Below are positions 1 to 6,127 of a stretch of 6,713 nucleotides of DNA, in pieces. Made by a program: the position numbers and the translations under genes. The stretch lies in NCBI GenBank assembly GCA_031411575.1, contig JANOBJ010000389.1, positions 1 through 6,713 on the forward strand, read 5' to 3'. Every line of letters starts with the position of its first letter. Positions within the stretch are counted from its first letter, which is position 1. The notes beneath the pieces were generated by a model. The model ran no database searches. It was not told the DNA's origin and saw only the letters and a program-made list of their open reading frames with translations. Source of the stretch: JANOBJ01 sp031411575 (lineage in GTDB: Bacteria > Pseudomonadota > Gammaproteobacteria > Burkholderiales > Burkholderiaceae_C).

Positions 1-271
1 CCCGGATCTGGACGTCGATCACCGCCACCACCAGGTTGCCCTGCCCCAGGATGGCCTTCGGCTCGAACTGCGTGATCTCCAGCTGCTCCGCCAGGACCTG
101 GAAGAAGCCGGCGGCGGCGGCGCGCCCTTTTCGCGGTTGCAGCCAGGGTACCGGCGCGCCGAGCGTGCCGTACTCCCAGTCCACGTCGCTGGCCAGTTGG
201 TCGAGGATGGCCGGGATCGCGCCCCGCCCGAAGGCGGCATACAGCTGCTGGACCCGTTCGATAGGTGTCAT
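1..271 (-). CDS. SnoaL-like / NTF2-fold protein, C-terminus cut by window edge
   Basis: The minus strand is open from an ATG at 271 to the window edge and gives 90 residues starting MTPIERVQQLYAAFGRGAIP. The opening helix (VQQLYAAFGRG, residues 7-17), an acidic DVDWEYG segment (29-35), a VPW motif (41-43), a GR turn (49-50), the FFQVLAEQ helix (56-63) and a strand-rich LVVAVIDVQI end (80-89) are the usual order of a SnoaL-like domain of the nuclear transport factor 2 superfamily. Full-length members have roughly 130-140 residues, so about a third is probably missing. The fold forms a small cone-shaped pocket and serves either enzymes (ketosteroid isomerase, polyketide cyclase) or plain ligand binding; the catalytic type cannot be told from this half. 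No signal peptide is seen, so it is probably cytoplasmic. The start is supported by a strong ribosome binding site. It is divergent from the membrane-protein cluster at 563. Confidence 0.85.
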   Translation of the reverse strand, partial: MTPIERVQQLYAAFGRGAIPAILDQLASDVDWEYGTLGAPVPWLQPRKGRAAAAGFFQVLAEQLEITQFEPKAILGQGNLVVAVIDVQIR

Positions 272-277
272 GGTGCG

Positions 278-284
278 TCTCCTT
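278..284 (-). promoter_or_regulatory. Ribosome binding site of the SnoaL-like gene
   Basis: Read on the minus strand the bases are AAGGAGA, followed by six bases and then the ATG at 271. This near-perfect Shine-Dalgarno match fixes the start codon. Confidence 0.8.
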
Positions 285-298
285 GAGGTTGAAGGAAC

Positions 299-322
299 GC
301 CCGGCGCCGGTTTCAGCCGGGC
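299..322. other. Short GC hairpin in the leader of the SnoaL-like gene
   Basis: The arms GCCCGGC (299-305) and GCCGGGC (316-322) are perfectly complementary around a 10-base loop. It lies about 28-51 bases ahead of the minus-strand start codon, so it would fall in that gene's leader if transcription starts further out. No U-tract follows on either strand, so it is not a terminator. The remainder of the gap 272-562 shows only GC-rich small palindromes (for example around 374-387 and 509-519) and no convincing -35/-10 pair on either strand. Short GC palindromes are expected by chance at this base composition, so a role is unproven. Confidence 0.25.
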
Positions 323-562
323 ACTTGCCTTACGGATGACCCGGCGCGCCGGATGCACCGCGGGAGAGCGAAACTGGCTGTCGCCAGGTGCCGACTTGCC
401 TGCCAAAGGCATTTCTTAGCCGCCGCCGGCGCCGGGCGGCCTGCCGCTGGCGCCGCCGCCCCGCATTTCGCGCTAGCCAAGCCGCGTTTCGTCGCAACCG
501 CCTCGCCAGCCGGCCGGCGGTCGTCCAAAGTCCACCCATCGCACCCCCACCAGGAGCCCGCC

Positions 563-973
563 ATGAGCCTCACACCCCTGATCGCTGTTCACATGACCGC
601 CGCACTGGCCGCCATTGCCGTCGGGCCGGTGGCACTCTGGGCCCGCAAGGGACGCGAGCAACACCCCCGGCTGCACCGCGCGTTTGGCTACGCCTGGGTC
701 ACGCTGATGGTGGTGGCCGCCACCTCCGCCATCTTCATTCAGGGCGACCGGGGCACGCGACTGGCCGGCTTCAGCGCGATCCACCTGTTGATTCCGTTGA
801 CGTTTTTCATGCTGTTCGTCGCCTTCCGCTTTCTGGCCAGGGGCAACATCCGCGGCCACCGCCTGACGATGCAAAACCTCTACCTCGGCGCCTGCGTGGT
901 GGCCGGCGCCTTCACGCTGCTGCCCGGCCGCTTTCTGGGCCAGCTGGTCTGGACGCAACTGGGCCTGCTGTGA
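563..973 (+). CDS. DUF2306-family integral membrane protein
   Basis: The 136-residue protein has four predicted membrane helices (about 6-26, 42-60, 70-92 and 106-126). It carries the histidine pattern I associate with DUF2306: His10 in helix 1, HRAFGYAW (38-45), FSAIHLLIP (70-78) and GHRLTMQ (98-104). Members are small inner-membrane proteins of unknown function. Several histidines in or near the helices could bind a cofactor or metal, but that is inference. The ATG at 563 is chosen because AGGAG lies at 552-556, six bases ahead. The frame is open upstream to an ATG at 353, but that extension is Arg/Ala/Pro-rich, lacks a good ribosome binding site and looks like non-coding GC-rich DNA. It is the first gene of a plus-strand run, 57 bases before the DUF6622 gene. 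Confidence 0.85.
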   Translation: MSLTPLIAVHMTAALAAIAVGPVALWARKGREQHPRLHRAFGYAWVTLMVVAATSAIFIQGDRGTRLAGFSAIHLLIPLTFFMLFVAFRFLARGNIRGHRLTMQNLYLGACVVAGAFTLLPGRFLGQLVWTQLGLL

Positions 974-1030
974 GCCCCCGCGCCTGACCGACCTGCCACC
1001 CCCCTCCCACACACTCTCAGGAGCACCGCC

Positions 1031-1570
1031 ATGTTGATGCTGATCCGTATTCTCCAGGGCACCCCATCGTGGGTGTGGGGTCTGTTTGCCGCCCTGCTGG
1101 TGCTGGGCGCGCTGCAAACCGCCGACCGCCGCGCCTCGCTCACCCGGGTACTGCTGCTGCCGCTGGCCATGACCGGCCTGGCCGCGTGGGGCGTCGTCGG
1201 CACCTTTGGCAGCCACGGGCCGGCGCTGGCGCTGTGGCTGGCGGGCCTTTGCGCCACCGCACTGGTGGTGCTGGGCCGCCCGGTCCCGGCCGGCGTGCGC
1301 TGGGACAGCTGGCAGGAGCGGTTTCACCTCCCCGGCAGCTGGCTGCCCATGCTGCTGATCCTGGGCATCTTCTTCACCAAGTACACCGTCGGCGTGACGC
1401 TCGCGCTGCACCCCGCGCTGGCGCACGATGCGCGTCTGGCGCTCCCCGTGAGCCTGCTGTACGGCGCGTTCAGCGGCATCTTCGTCGGCCGCGCCGCACG
1501 CCTGGTGCGGCTGGCGCTGGCGCCTGACAGCCGCGCCGGCCACCCGACCCGGGCCATCGGCGCCCGCTGA
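1031..1570 (+). CDS. DUF6622-family integral membrane protein
   Basis: The 179-residue protein begins MLMLIRILQGTPSWVWGLFA and has about five hydrophobic segments (14-30, 38-58, 62-82, 103-124 and 136-158). The opening ILQxTPxWVW motif and the later FFTKYTVGV segment (114-122) fit the DUF6622 family as I remember it, whose function is unknown. The C-terminal 20 residues are basic and polar and probably lie in the cytoplasm. AGGAG at 1019-1023, seven bases ahead, supports the ATG at 1031; an in-frame ATG at 1037 is a weaker alternative. It lies between DUF2306 and 2TM genes with gaps of 57 and 33 bases, consistent with one transcript encoding several small membrane proteins. The family name is from memory; membrane topology is clear from the sequence. 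Confidence 0.75.
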   Translation: MLMLIRILQGTPSWVWGLFAALLVLGALQTADRRASLTRVLLLPLAMTGLAAWGVVGTFGSHGPALALWLAGLCATALVVLGRPVPAGVRWDSWQERFHLPGSWLPMLLILGIFFTKYTVGVTLALHPALAHDARLALPVSLLYGAFSGIFVGRAARLVRLALAPDSRAGHPTRAIGAR

Positions 1571-1603
1571 ACCCCGCCATTTTTCACCCCACCGGAGAAC
1601 GCC

Positions 1604-1906
1604 ATGAACACCTTGTCCACCCCCCGCCTGACTGACGACCTGGAGCGGCAGGCCCGCAAGCGCGCTGGCGCCCGCATGGGTTGGTACTTGCACGCCGCGG
1701 TCTACCTCGTCGTCAACCTCGGGCTGGCGGCGCTGTCATTCGCCGGCGGACACCACTGGGCGGTGTATCCGGCCATGGGCTGGGGCCTGGGGCTAGCGAT
1801 CCACGGCGCAGCGGTGTGGCTGGCGATCAATGGCGGCGGCCTGCGCGAGCGGCTGGTGCAGCAAGAGCGCGACCGCCTGAGCGCCGAAGCCCGTTCGCCA
1901 CGCTAA
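1604..1906 (+). CDS. 2TM-domain small membrane protein (paralog A)
   Basis: The 100-residue protein has two membrane helices (about 27-47 and 54-75) and charged, probably cytoplasmic ends. The ARKRAGARMGWYLHAAVY start (17-34) and the GGLRERLVQQERDRL tail (78-92) match the 2TM domain (PF13239), a two-helix membrane module of unknown function that occurs alone or attached to signalling domains. GGAGA at 1594-1598 supports the start. It is a close paralog of the protein at 3151-3447: by hand alignment about 49 of 84 positions are identical, with the basic N-terminal motif, the MGWGLGL/LGWGLGL segment of helix 2 and the RER-VQ-ERDR tail all shared. Paralog B adjoins a sensor kinase, whereas this copy adjoins DUF6622 and DUF2306 genes. 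Confidence 0.85.
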   Translation: MNTLSTPRLTDDLERQARKRAGARMGWYLHAAVYLVVNLGLAALSFAGGHHWAVYPAMGWGLGLAIHGAAVWLAINGGGLRERLVQQERDRLSAEARSPR

Positions 1907-1970
1907 GCGACGCGTCAGGCGCACCCGCCACTCATCCCAAATTCAACCTCGCTCCCGAAAGGCTCCGATC

Positions 1971-3065
1971 ATGCAAACCGCTAACCGTCTGGCTTCCGCC
2001 ACCTTGCTGTGGCTTGTTTGCGCCCTGGCCGCGCTGGCTGCGGCGTCGGCCCATGCCCAGGTCGGCATGGCGAGCGTCACCTTTGGCGAGCTGCCGGTGA
2101 CGCTGGTGTACCCCACCGCTGCCCCCGCCCGACCGGTTCCGATGGGGCCGTTCACGTTTGACGTGGCGATGAACGCGGCCCCGCAGCCGGGCCGCCATCC
2201 CGTGGTGGCGATTTCGCACGGCACCGGTGGCAGCGAGGCGGCCGACCACGCGTGGGCCGCCTCGCTGGCCCGCGCCGGCTTCGTGGTGGCGCAACCCCTG
2301 CACACCGGCGACAACTACCGCGACACGCGCCTGGCCGGCCCCGACGCGTGGCGCAAGCGCCCGGTCGAGATCACCCAGCTGCTCGACGGGTTGGGCCGCG
2401 ACGCCAGATGGTCTGGCGCGGTAGACCTGACCCGCGTCGGCGTGCACGGCATGTCGGCTGGCGGCACCACCGCGCTGTCGCTGGCGGGTGCGCAGTGGAG
2501 CACGCTCAACCTGGTGCAGCACTGCAACCAGTACGCCAAGGAAGACCCGGGTTTCTGCTTCAACGGTGCCACCCAGCCCCAGCAGCGCGCCGAGCGGCAA
2601 GCCAGCTACGACCGCGCCAAAAACGTGCCGGTGATGTTCCTGCCCGCTGACATCAAGGTATTGCACGGCGGCCGCACGCCCGACGCGGCCCGGCCCGACC
2701 CGCGGCCTGACCCACGGGTGGCCGCCGTCACGCTGATGGTGCCGGTGGCCGCCATCTTCACGCCCGACAGCCTGGCCCGCATCCGCGTGCCGGTCGGCGT
2801 GGTGAGCGCGCAGGACGACCAGGTGCTGGTGCCGCGCCTGCATTCAGGGCACGTGCTGCAGCACTGTCGCGCCTGCACCAGCCTGGCCGATCTGCCCAAG
2901 GCCGGGCACTTTGACGTGCTGTGGCCGTGGCCGCCCGAGGTGGCGCGCGAAGTGGCCGCGCAACAGGTGCGCGGCGGCTCGCCCAACCCCGAGTTCGACC
3001 CGCGCCAGCGCGAACAGGCCCACGCCCGGCTGGTGGCGTTTTATCGCCAGCACCTGATGCCCTGA
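1971..3065 (+). CDS. Secreted alpha/beta hydrolase, dienelactone-hydrolase-like
   Basis: The 364-residue protein starts with a classical signal peptide (basic start, hydrophobic 9-25, probable cleavage after AHA or AHAQ at 27-30), so it is expected in the periplasm or outside. The mature part has an alpha/beta-hydrolase layout: an oxyanion-type SHGTGGS motif (82-88), the nucleophile elbow GMSAGG with Ser162, an acidic SAQDDQVLVP segment (Asp282 or Asp283) and a late AGHFDVL with His313, giving a full Ser-Asp-His triad. It resembles predicted dienelactone hydrolases (COG4188), but the serine in place of the cysteine of true dienelactone hydrolase points to an esterase or lipase-like activity; the substrate is unknown. 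Four cysteines remain after the signal peptide (185, 196, 299, 302) and could form two disulfides, which suits export. Start support is modest (GAAAGG at 1957-1962). It lies 64 bases after paralog A and could share its transcript. Confidence 0.85.
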   Translation: MQTANRLASATLLWLVCALAALAAASAHAQVGMASVTFGELPVTLVYPTAAPARPVPMGPFTFDVAMNAAPQPGRHPVVAISHGTGGSEAADHAWAASLARAGFVVAQPLHTGDNYRDTRLAGPDAWRKRPVEITQLLDGLGRDARWSGAVDLTRVGVHGMSAGGTTALSLAGAQWSTLNLVQHCNQYAKEDPGFCFNGATQPQQRAERQASYDRAKNVPVMFLPADIKVLHGGRTPDAARPDPRPDPRVAAVTLMVPVAAIFTPDSLARIRVPVGVVSAQDDQVLVPRLHSGHVLQHCRACTSLADLPKAGHFDVLWPWPPEVAREVAAQQVRGGSPNPEFDPRQREQAHARLVAFYRQHLMP

Positions 3066-3132
3066 CGCCATGACCTGACGCACTGACCTGCCCCCGTCCC
3101 GCCCGCAACCGCAGCCGTGCAAACCACTCACC

Positions 3133-3138
3133 TAAAAT
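3133..3138 (+). promoter_or_regulatory. Candidate -10 box of the signalling operon
   Basis: TAAAAT lies 12 bases before the ATG at 3151, in the 85-base gap after the hydrolase gene, and is the only AT-rich stretch there (CCTAAAATAACC). It matches five of six bases of the sigma-70 -10 consensus. A clear -35 box is not visible 16-18 bases upstream. Use of this box would give a very short leader or none, consistent with the absence of a good Shine-Dalgarno sequence before 3151. From memory, a TAAAAT box close to the start codon is frequent in Comamonadaceae. Confidence 0.45.
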
Positions 3139-3150
3139 AACCAGAAGCCG

Positions 3151-3447
3151 ATGAACACCCCCCTGAATCCCGATGACATTGAGCGCCTGGCACGCAAACG
3201 CGCTGGCGCCAAGCTGAGCTGGTACATCCACGCCACCGTGTATGTGCTGGTGAACCTGGGTGTGTTCGCCATGTCGACCTACGGTTTCGGCACCCGCCCG
3301 TGGTCGGTGGCGCCGCTGCTGGGCTGGGGGCTGGGCCTCACGCTGCACGGCGTATCGGTATTCCTGCTGGGCACGGGGAGCGGCCTGCGCGAGCGGATGG
3401 TGCAGAAAGAACGCGATCGCATCCAGCGCCAGCAAGACGGCCGCTGA
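3151..3447 (+). CDS. 2TM-domain small membrane protein (paralog B), beside the LytS-type kinase
   Basis: The 98-residue protein has two membrane helices (about 24-43 and 51-74), the basic ARKRAGAKLSWYIHATVY motif (14-31) before helix 1, LGWGLGL (57-63) in helix 2 and a charged GLRERMVQKERDRIQ tail (78-92). These features identify a 2TM domain (PF13239). It is the paralog of 1604-1906. Its stop codon is six bases before the kinase ATG, so the two are almost certainly co-transcribed and probably translationally coupled. The 2TM module is known to appear in varied domain settings, so a free-standing copy directly ahead of a LytS-type kinase suggests an accessory membrane or sensing subunit; that role is inference. 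The ribosome binding site is weak (AGAAG at 3143-3147), and the upstream TAAAAT box suggests a short-leader transcript. Confidence 0.85.
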   Translation: MNTPLNPDDIERLARKRAGAKLSWYIHATVYVLVNLGVFAMSTYGFGTRPWSVAPLLGWGLGLTLHGVSVFLLGTGSGLRERMVQKERDRIQRQQDGR

Positions 3448-3453
3448 CCCGCC

Positions 3454-4512
3454 ATGAAGTTCGACTGGATCCAGAAGCTGCGGTACTTCCTGCAGACCAT
3501 GGCGTTCTGCCTGGCGGTGTCGGCCATCCAGTACCTGTTCCAGCCGGCCAAGCCTTACGAACTGCCGCTGGTGTATTCCCTTTGCATCGGCACCTTCACC
3601 TGGGCGGTGATGGATTTCGGCCGCCACCTGTTCCCCTCGGCCGCCAAAACCGGCTGGCCCAAGGGCATCGGCGCCCTGCTGCTGCCGATGGGCAGCATCG
3701 TCGCCGGCTATGTGCTGGGCACGCTGGCTGGCGACCTGTGGTTTGGCTGGTGGTCGTGGAGCAGCCACCCCACGGCCCGCTCGCAACTGTGGGTGTCGAT
3801 CACCGTCACCGCCATCGCCGGCGTGATCGCCACCTATTACTTCTACTCGCGCAGCGAGAGCAGCTACCTCGAAACCCAGGTGTCCGAAGTGCGCTCGCAG
3901 GCCAACGAGGCGCGCCTGAAGCTGCTGGAAACCCAGCTCGAGCCGCACATGCTGTTCAACACCCTGGCCAACCTGCGGGTGCTGATCGGCACCGACCCGG
4001 TGCGCGCCCAGGCCATGCTGGACCGCCTGAACGACTACCTGCGCGCCACGCTCAGCGCCTCACGCGCCACCACCCACCCGCTGTCGGCCGAGTTCGACCG
4101 CCTGCGCGACTACCTGGAACTGATGGCGGTGCGCATGGGCCCGCGGCTGGCCTACACGCTGGAGCTGCCAGAGGCACTGCGCGACGCGCCCGTGCCGCCA
4201 CTGCTGCTGCAGCCGCTGGTGGAAAACAGCATCCGCCACGGGCTGGAGCCCAAGGTGGAAGGCGGCAGCATCCATGTGCGGGCCTGGCGCGACGGCGACC
4301 GGCTGGCGCTGGAGGTGAGCGACACCGGCGTCGGGCTGGCGACCCAGCTGGCGGTGCCCGACGGCGGCGCGGCGGCGCCCACCGGCTTTGGCACGACACA
4401 GGTGCGCGAGCGCCTGTCGACCGCCTACGGCCCGTCAGCTACTATTAAATTGATAGCAAACAATGACCACGGGGCAACGACCCTGATCACATTTCCCTAT
4501 CAAAATGCCTGA
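3454..4512 (+). CDS. LytS/AlgZ-type sensor histidine kinase
   Basis: The 352-residue inner-membrane protein has four hydrophobic segments (about 12-29, 38-55, 72-95 and 112-131), a helical linker (134-160) and a His_kinase domain (PF06580 type). The phosphoacceptor motif is LETQLEPHMLFNTLANL (158-174) with His165; the usual family motif is near NPHFLFN. ATP-binding parts follow: N-box LLLQPLVENSIRHGLEP with Asn258, G1 box SDTGVGL (289-295) and G2 box TGFGTTQVRERL (310-321). All key residues appear present, so it should be active. The small membrane domain has no recognisable ligand-binding fold, so the signal is unknown. It follows the 2TM gene by six bases and overlaps the regulator by eight, making an obvious two-component pair. 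No good Shine-Dalgarno sequence precedes it, suggesting coupling. Near the C-terminus (residues 329-336, SATIKLIA) the DNA becomes AT-rich over a palindromic element, unlike the rest of the gene. Confidence 0.93.
   Translation: MKFDWIQKLRYFLQTMAFCLAVSAIQYLFQPAKPYELPLVYSLCIGTFTWAVMDFGRHLFPSAAKTGWPKGIGALLLPMGSIVAGYVLGTLAGDLWFGWWSWSSHPTARSQLWVSITVTAIAGVIATYYFYSRSESSYLETQVSEVRSQANEARLKLLETQLEPHMLFNTLANLRVLIGTDPVRAQAMLDRLNDYLRATLSASRATTHPLSAEFDRLRDYLELMAVRMGPRLAYTLELPEALRDAPVPPLLLQPLVENSIRHGLEPKVEGGSIHVRAWRDGDRLALEVSDTGVGLATQLAVPDGGAAAPTGFGTTQVRERLSTAYGPSATIKLIANNDHGATTLITFPYQNA
4438..4457. repeat. AT-rich imperfect palindrome inside the kinase gene (copy 1)
   Basis: The 20 bases GCTACTATTAAATTGATAGC form an imperfect inverted repeat with GCTA/TAGC ends, in a gene that is otherwise strongly GC-rich. 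It is read in frame as Ala-Thr-Ile-Lys-Leu-Ile plus the first bases of an Ala codon, near the end of the ATPase domain. A related element occurs at 4922-4938. It resembles short AT-rich dispersed palindromes that I remember from Comamonadaceae genomes; that link is unverified. Confidence 0.5.
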
Positions 4513-5350
4513 AAACGCCGCCAGCGCCCTGATCGCCGAGGACGAGCCCCTGCTGGCCGCCGCGCTGCAGGCCGAACTGGCCCGCGCCTGGCCCGCGCTG
4601 CGCATCGTGGCCACGGTGGGCGACGGCGCCGCGGCCGTGAAGCAGGCGCTCGCACTCAAGCCCGAGGTGCTGTTTTTTGACGTGCGGATGCCGGGCCTGA
4701 GCGGGCTGGACGCCGCCATCGAACTGGCCGACGCCTGGGATACCGCGTCTCCTGGCGCCCCGCCGTTCCCGGCGCTGGTGTTTGTAACCGCCTACGACCA
4801 GTACGCGGTGCAGGCGTTTGAGGCCCAGGCGATTGACTATTTGCTCAAGCCGGTACAAGCCGTCCGGTTGGCAAAAACAGTGTCAAAAGTGCAGGAGGTG
4901 CTTGTCGCACGGTCATCTGGTGCTATTAACTCAGTAGCATCCTTTGAATCGACCATCAGCCAGCTGCGCCAGTTGCTGGGCGCTGGCACTGGCTCCGCGC
5001 CGGGTGCGCCCGCCACCCCGCAAGCCCCGCTGAGCGTGATCCAGGCCAGTGTGGGCACGGCGATCCGCATGGTGCCGGTGGACGAGGTGGTGTACTTCGA
5101 AGCCGCCGACAAATACGTGCGGGTGCTCACCGAGCAGCATGAATACCTGATCCGCACCCCGCTCAAAGAACTGCTGCCCCTGCTGGATACCCAGGCCTTC
5201 TGGCAAGTCCACCGCGGCACCGTGGTGCGGGCCGCCGCCATCGACGCCGTCACGCGCGACGAGGCCGGCAAGCTCAGTTTGAGCCTGCGCGGGCGGGCCG
5301 AGCGGCTGGCCGTGAGCCGCCTGTACGCGCAGCTGTTTCGGGCCATGTAG
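4505..5350 (+). CDS. LytTR-family response regulator (AlgR/LytR-like)
   Basis: The 281-residue protein has an N-terminal receiver domain (about 6-130): acidic pocket Glu12/Asp13, phosphoacceptor Asp59 in LFFDVRMPGLSG, switch residue Thr95 in FVTAYDQYA, and conserved Lys115 in DYLLKP. A linker (about 135-175) rich in Ser, Ala, Gly and Pro leads to a LytTR DNA-binding domain (about 176-281) with the typical VDEVVYFEAADKYVRV (192-207) and FWQVHRGTVVR (232-242) segments. It should be phosphorylated by the overlapping upstream kinase and act as a transcription factor on paired direct repeats. The start codon lies within the kinase stop region (eight-base overlap) with no Shine-Dalgarno sequence, indicating translational coupling. 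The linker includes a short AT-rich palindrome encoding GAINSVAS (139-146), similar to the one in the kinase. The 121 bases after it contain T-tract repeats that could be a binding site for this protein. Confidence 0.93.
   Translation: MPENAASALIAEDEPLLAAALQAELARAWPALRIVATVGDGAAAVKQALALKPEVLFFDVRMPGLSGLDAAIELADAWDTASPGAPPFPALVFVTAYDQYAVQAFEAQAIDYLLKPVQAVRLAKTVSKVQEVLVARSSGAINSVASFESTISQLRQLLGAGTGSAPGAPATPQAPLSVIQASVGTAIRMVPVDEVVYFEAADKYVRVLTEQHEYLIRTPLKELLPLLDTQAFWQVHRGTVVRAAAIDAVTRDEAGKLSLSLRGRAERLAVSRLYAQLFRAM
4922..4938. repeat. AT-rich imperfect palindrome inside the regulator gene (copy 2)
   Basis: GCTATTAACTCAGTAGC is an imperfect inverted repeat; with one more base on each side the ends are TGCTA and TAGCA. 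It shares its end sequence, length class, AT-richness and codon phase (GCT read as Ala, ending in GTA GCA) with the element at 4438-4457. It encodes part of the flexible linker between receiver and LytTR domains, a place that tolerates insertions. Confidence 0.45.
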
Positions 5351-5400
5351 GCGGTTTTTGAGAAGTTTTGGGCAGTTTTTGAGGCAGATTTGGGGATTTT
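5350..5400 (+). repeat. Phased T-tracts with two 13-base direct repeats 21 bases apart
   Basis: GGCGGTTTTTGAG (5350-5362) and GGCAGTTTTTGAG (5371-5383) differ at one base and start exactly 21 bases apart. Between them lies GTTTTGG, so three T-runs are centred near 5357, 5367.5 and 5378, about 10.5 bases apart, with looser T-runs at 5389-5391 and 5397-5400. In-phase T-tracts are known to bend DNA. Paired direct repeats of about nine bases separated by about twelve are the known site type for LytTR regulators, and this sits between such a regulator gene and the next gene. No promoter with good -35 and -10 boxes could be assigned in 5351-5471. Confidence 0.5.
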
Positions 5401-5471
5401 GACCCCGGGTTGAATCCACTCGACCCCCGCGCTGCGTACACCGGGCATTACCAACCCAGGAGTAACGCACC

Positions 5472-6038
5472 ATGCCCATCCGTCTTCACCCGATCCGTAC
5501 CGCCCTTGCCCTGTCCGCCGTGGCCGTGCTGGCCGCCTGCGCCAGCGGCCCCGCGCCCATGATGGCCAAGCCTTTCATGCAGGACGCCCTGCCCGCCACC
5601 GTGCAGGTGCCGGCCGGCAACAAGGTTTTCATGGAAACGGTGGGCGTGGGCGAGATCACCTACGAATGCCGCGCCAAAGCCAACATGGCCGGCCAGTTTG
5701 AGTGGGTGTTTGTCGGCCCCGACGCCCGGCTGATGGACCGCTCCGGCAAGCAGGTGGGCAAGTACTATGGCCCGCCCGCCACCTGGGAAAGCATGGACGG
5801 CAGCAAGCTCACCGGTGCGCAGGTAGCCGTGGCACCGGCTGCCGCCGGCAGCATCCCGCTGCAGCTGGTCAAGGCCAACCCGGCCATGGGCATGGGCGCC
5901 GTCACCGGCACCACCTACATCCAGCGGGTGGCCACCCAGGGCGGCGTGGCGCCGGCCATGGCCTGCGACGCCGCCGGCATGGGCAAGAAACAGATCGTCA
6001 AATACCAGGCCGACTACATCTTCTGGAAAGCCGCCTGA
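5472..6038 (+). CDS. DUF3455-domain lipoprotein
   Basis: The 188-residue protein has a lipoprotein signal peptide: basic start, hydrophobic 11-22 and lipobox LAAC with Cys23 as the lipidation site. The following residues ASG contain no Asp at position +2, so outer-membrane sorting is likely in a Gram-negative host. The rest matches DUF3455 (PF11937) as remembered: LPATVQVPAG (40-49), VGVGEITYECRA (57-68), FEWVFVGPDARLMDRSGKQVG (77-97), YYGPPATWE (98-106), ANPAMG (135-140), TYIQRVATQGGVAPA (148-162) and a KYQADYIFWKA end (177-187). Members have no established function. Cys66 and Cys165 could form a disulfide. AGGAG at 5458-5462 supports the start. It lies 121 bases after the LytTR regulator with repeats in the gap, so it may be read through from the operon or controlled by the regulator. 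Confidence 0.9.
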   Translation: MPIRLHPIRTALALSAVAVLAACASGPAPMMAKPFMQDALPATVQVPAGNKVFMETVGVGEITYECRAKANMAGQFEWVFVGPDARLMDRSGKQVGKYYGPPATWESMDGSKLTGAQVAVAPAAAGSIPLQLVKANPAMGMGAVTGTTYIQRVATQGGVAPAMACDAAGMGKKQIVKYQADYIFWKAA

Positions 6039-6127
6039 GCCCGGATAACCCTTCACCTGCTGTCACACGAAAACACCGCTTTTATGTACGGTATCGCACA
6101 GACGAGGCGCCGGGAGCCGCGATAGTG

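Noticed and set aside
353..562. N-terminal extension of the DUF2306 gene from an ATG at 353
   Set aside because: The extra 70 residues are Arg/Ala/Pro-rich and do not look like protein; the ATG at 563 has a good AGGAG and gives the normal family length.
473..1693. Long open frame on the minus strand opposite the DUF2306 and DUF6622 genes
   Set aside because: Gln/Gly/Arg/His-rich low-complexity translation with no domain signal; the plus strand carries two membrane proteins with good ribosome binding sites. Long antisense frames are expected in GC-rich DNA.
2758..3948. 396-codon open frame on the minus strand across the hydrolase, 2TM and kinase genes
   Set aside because: It crosses three well-supported plus-strand genes and has the composition of a shadow frame with no recognisable domain.
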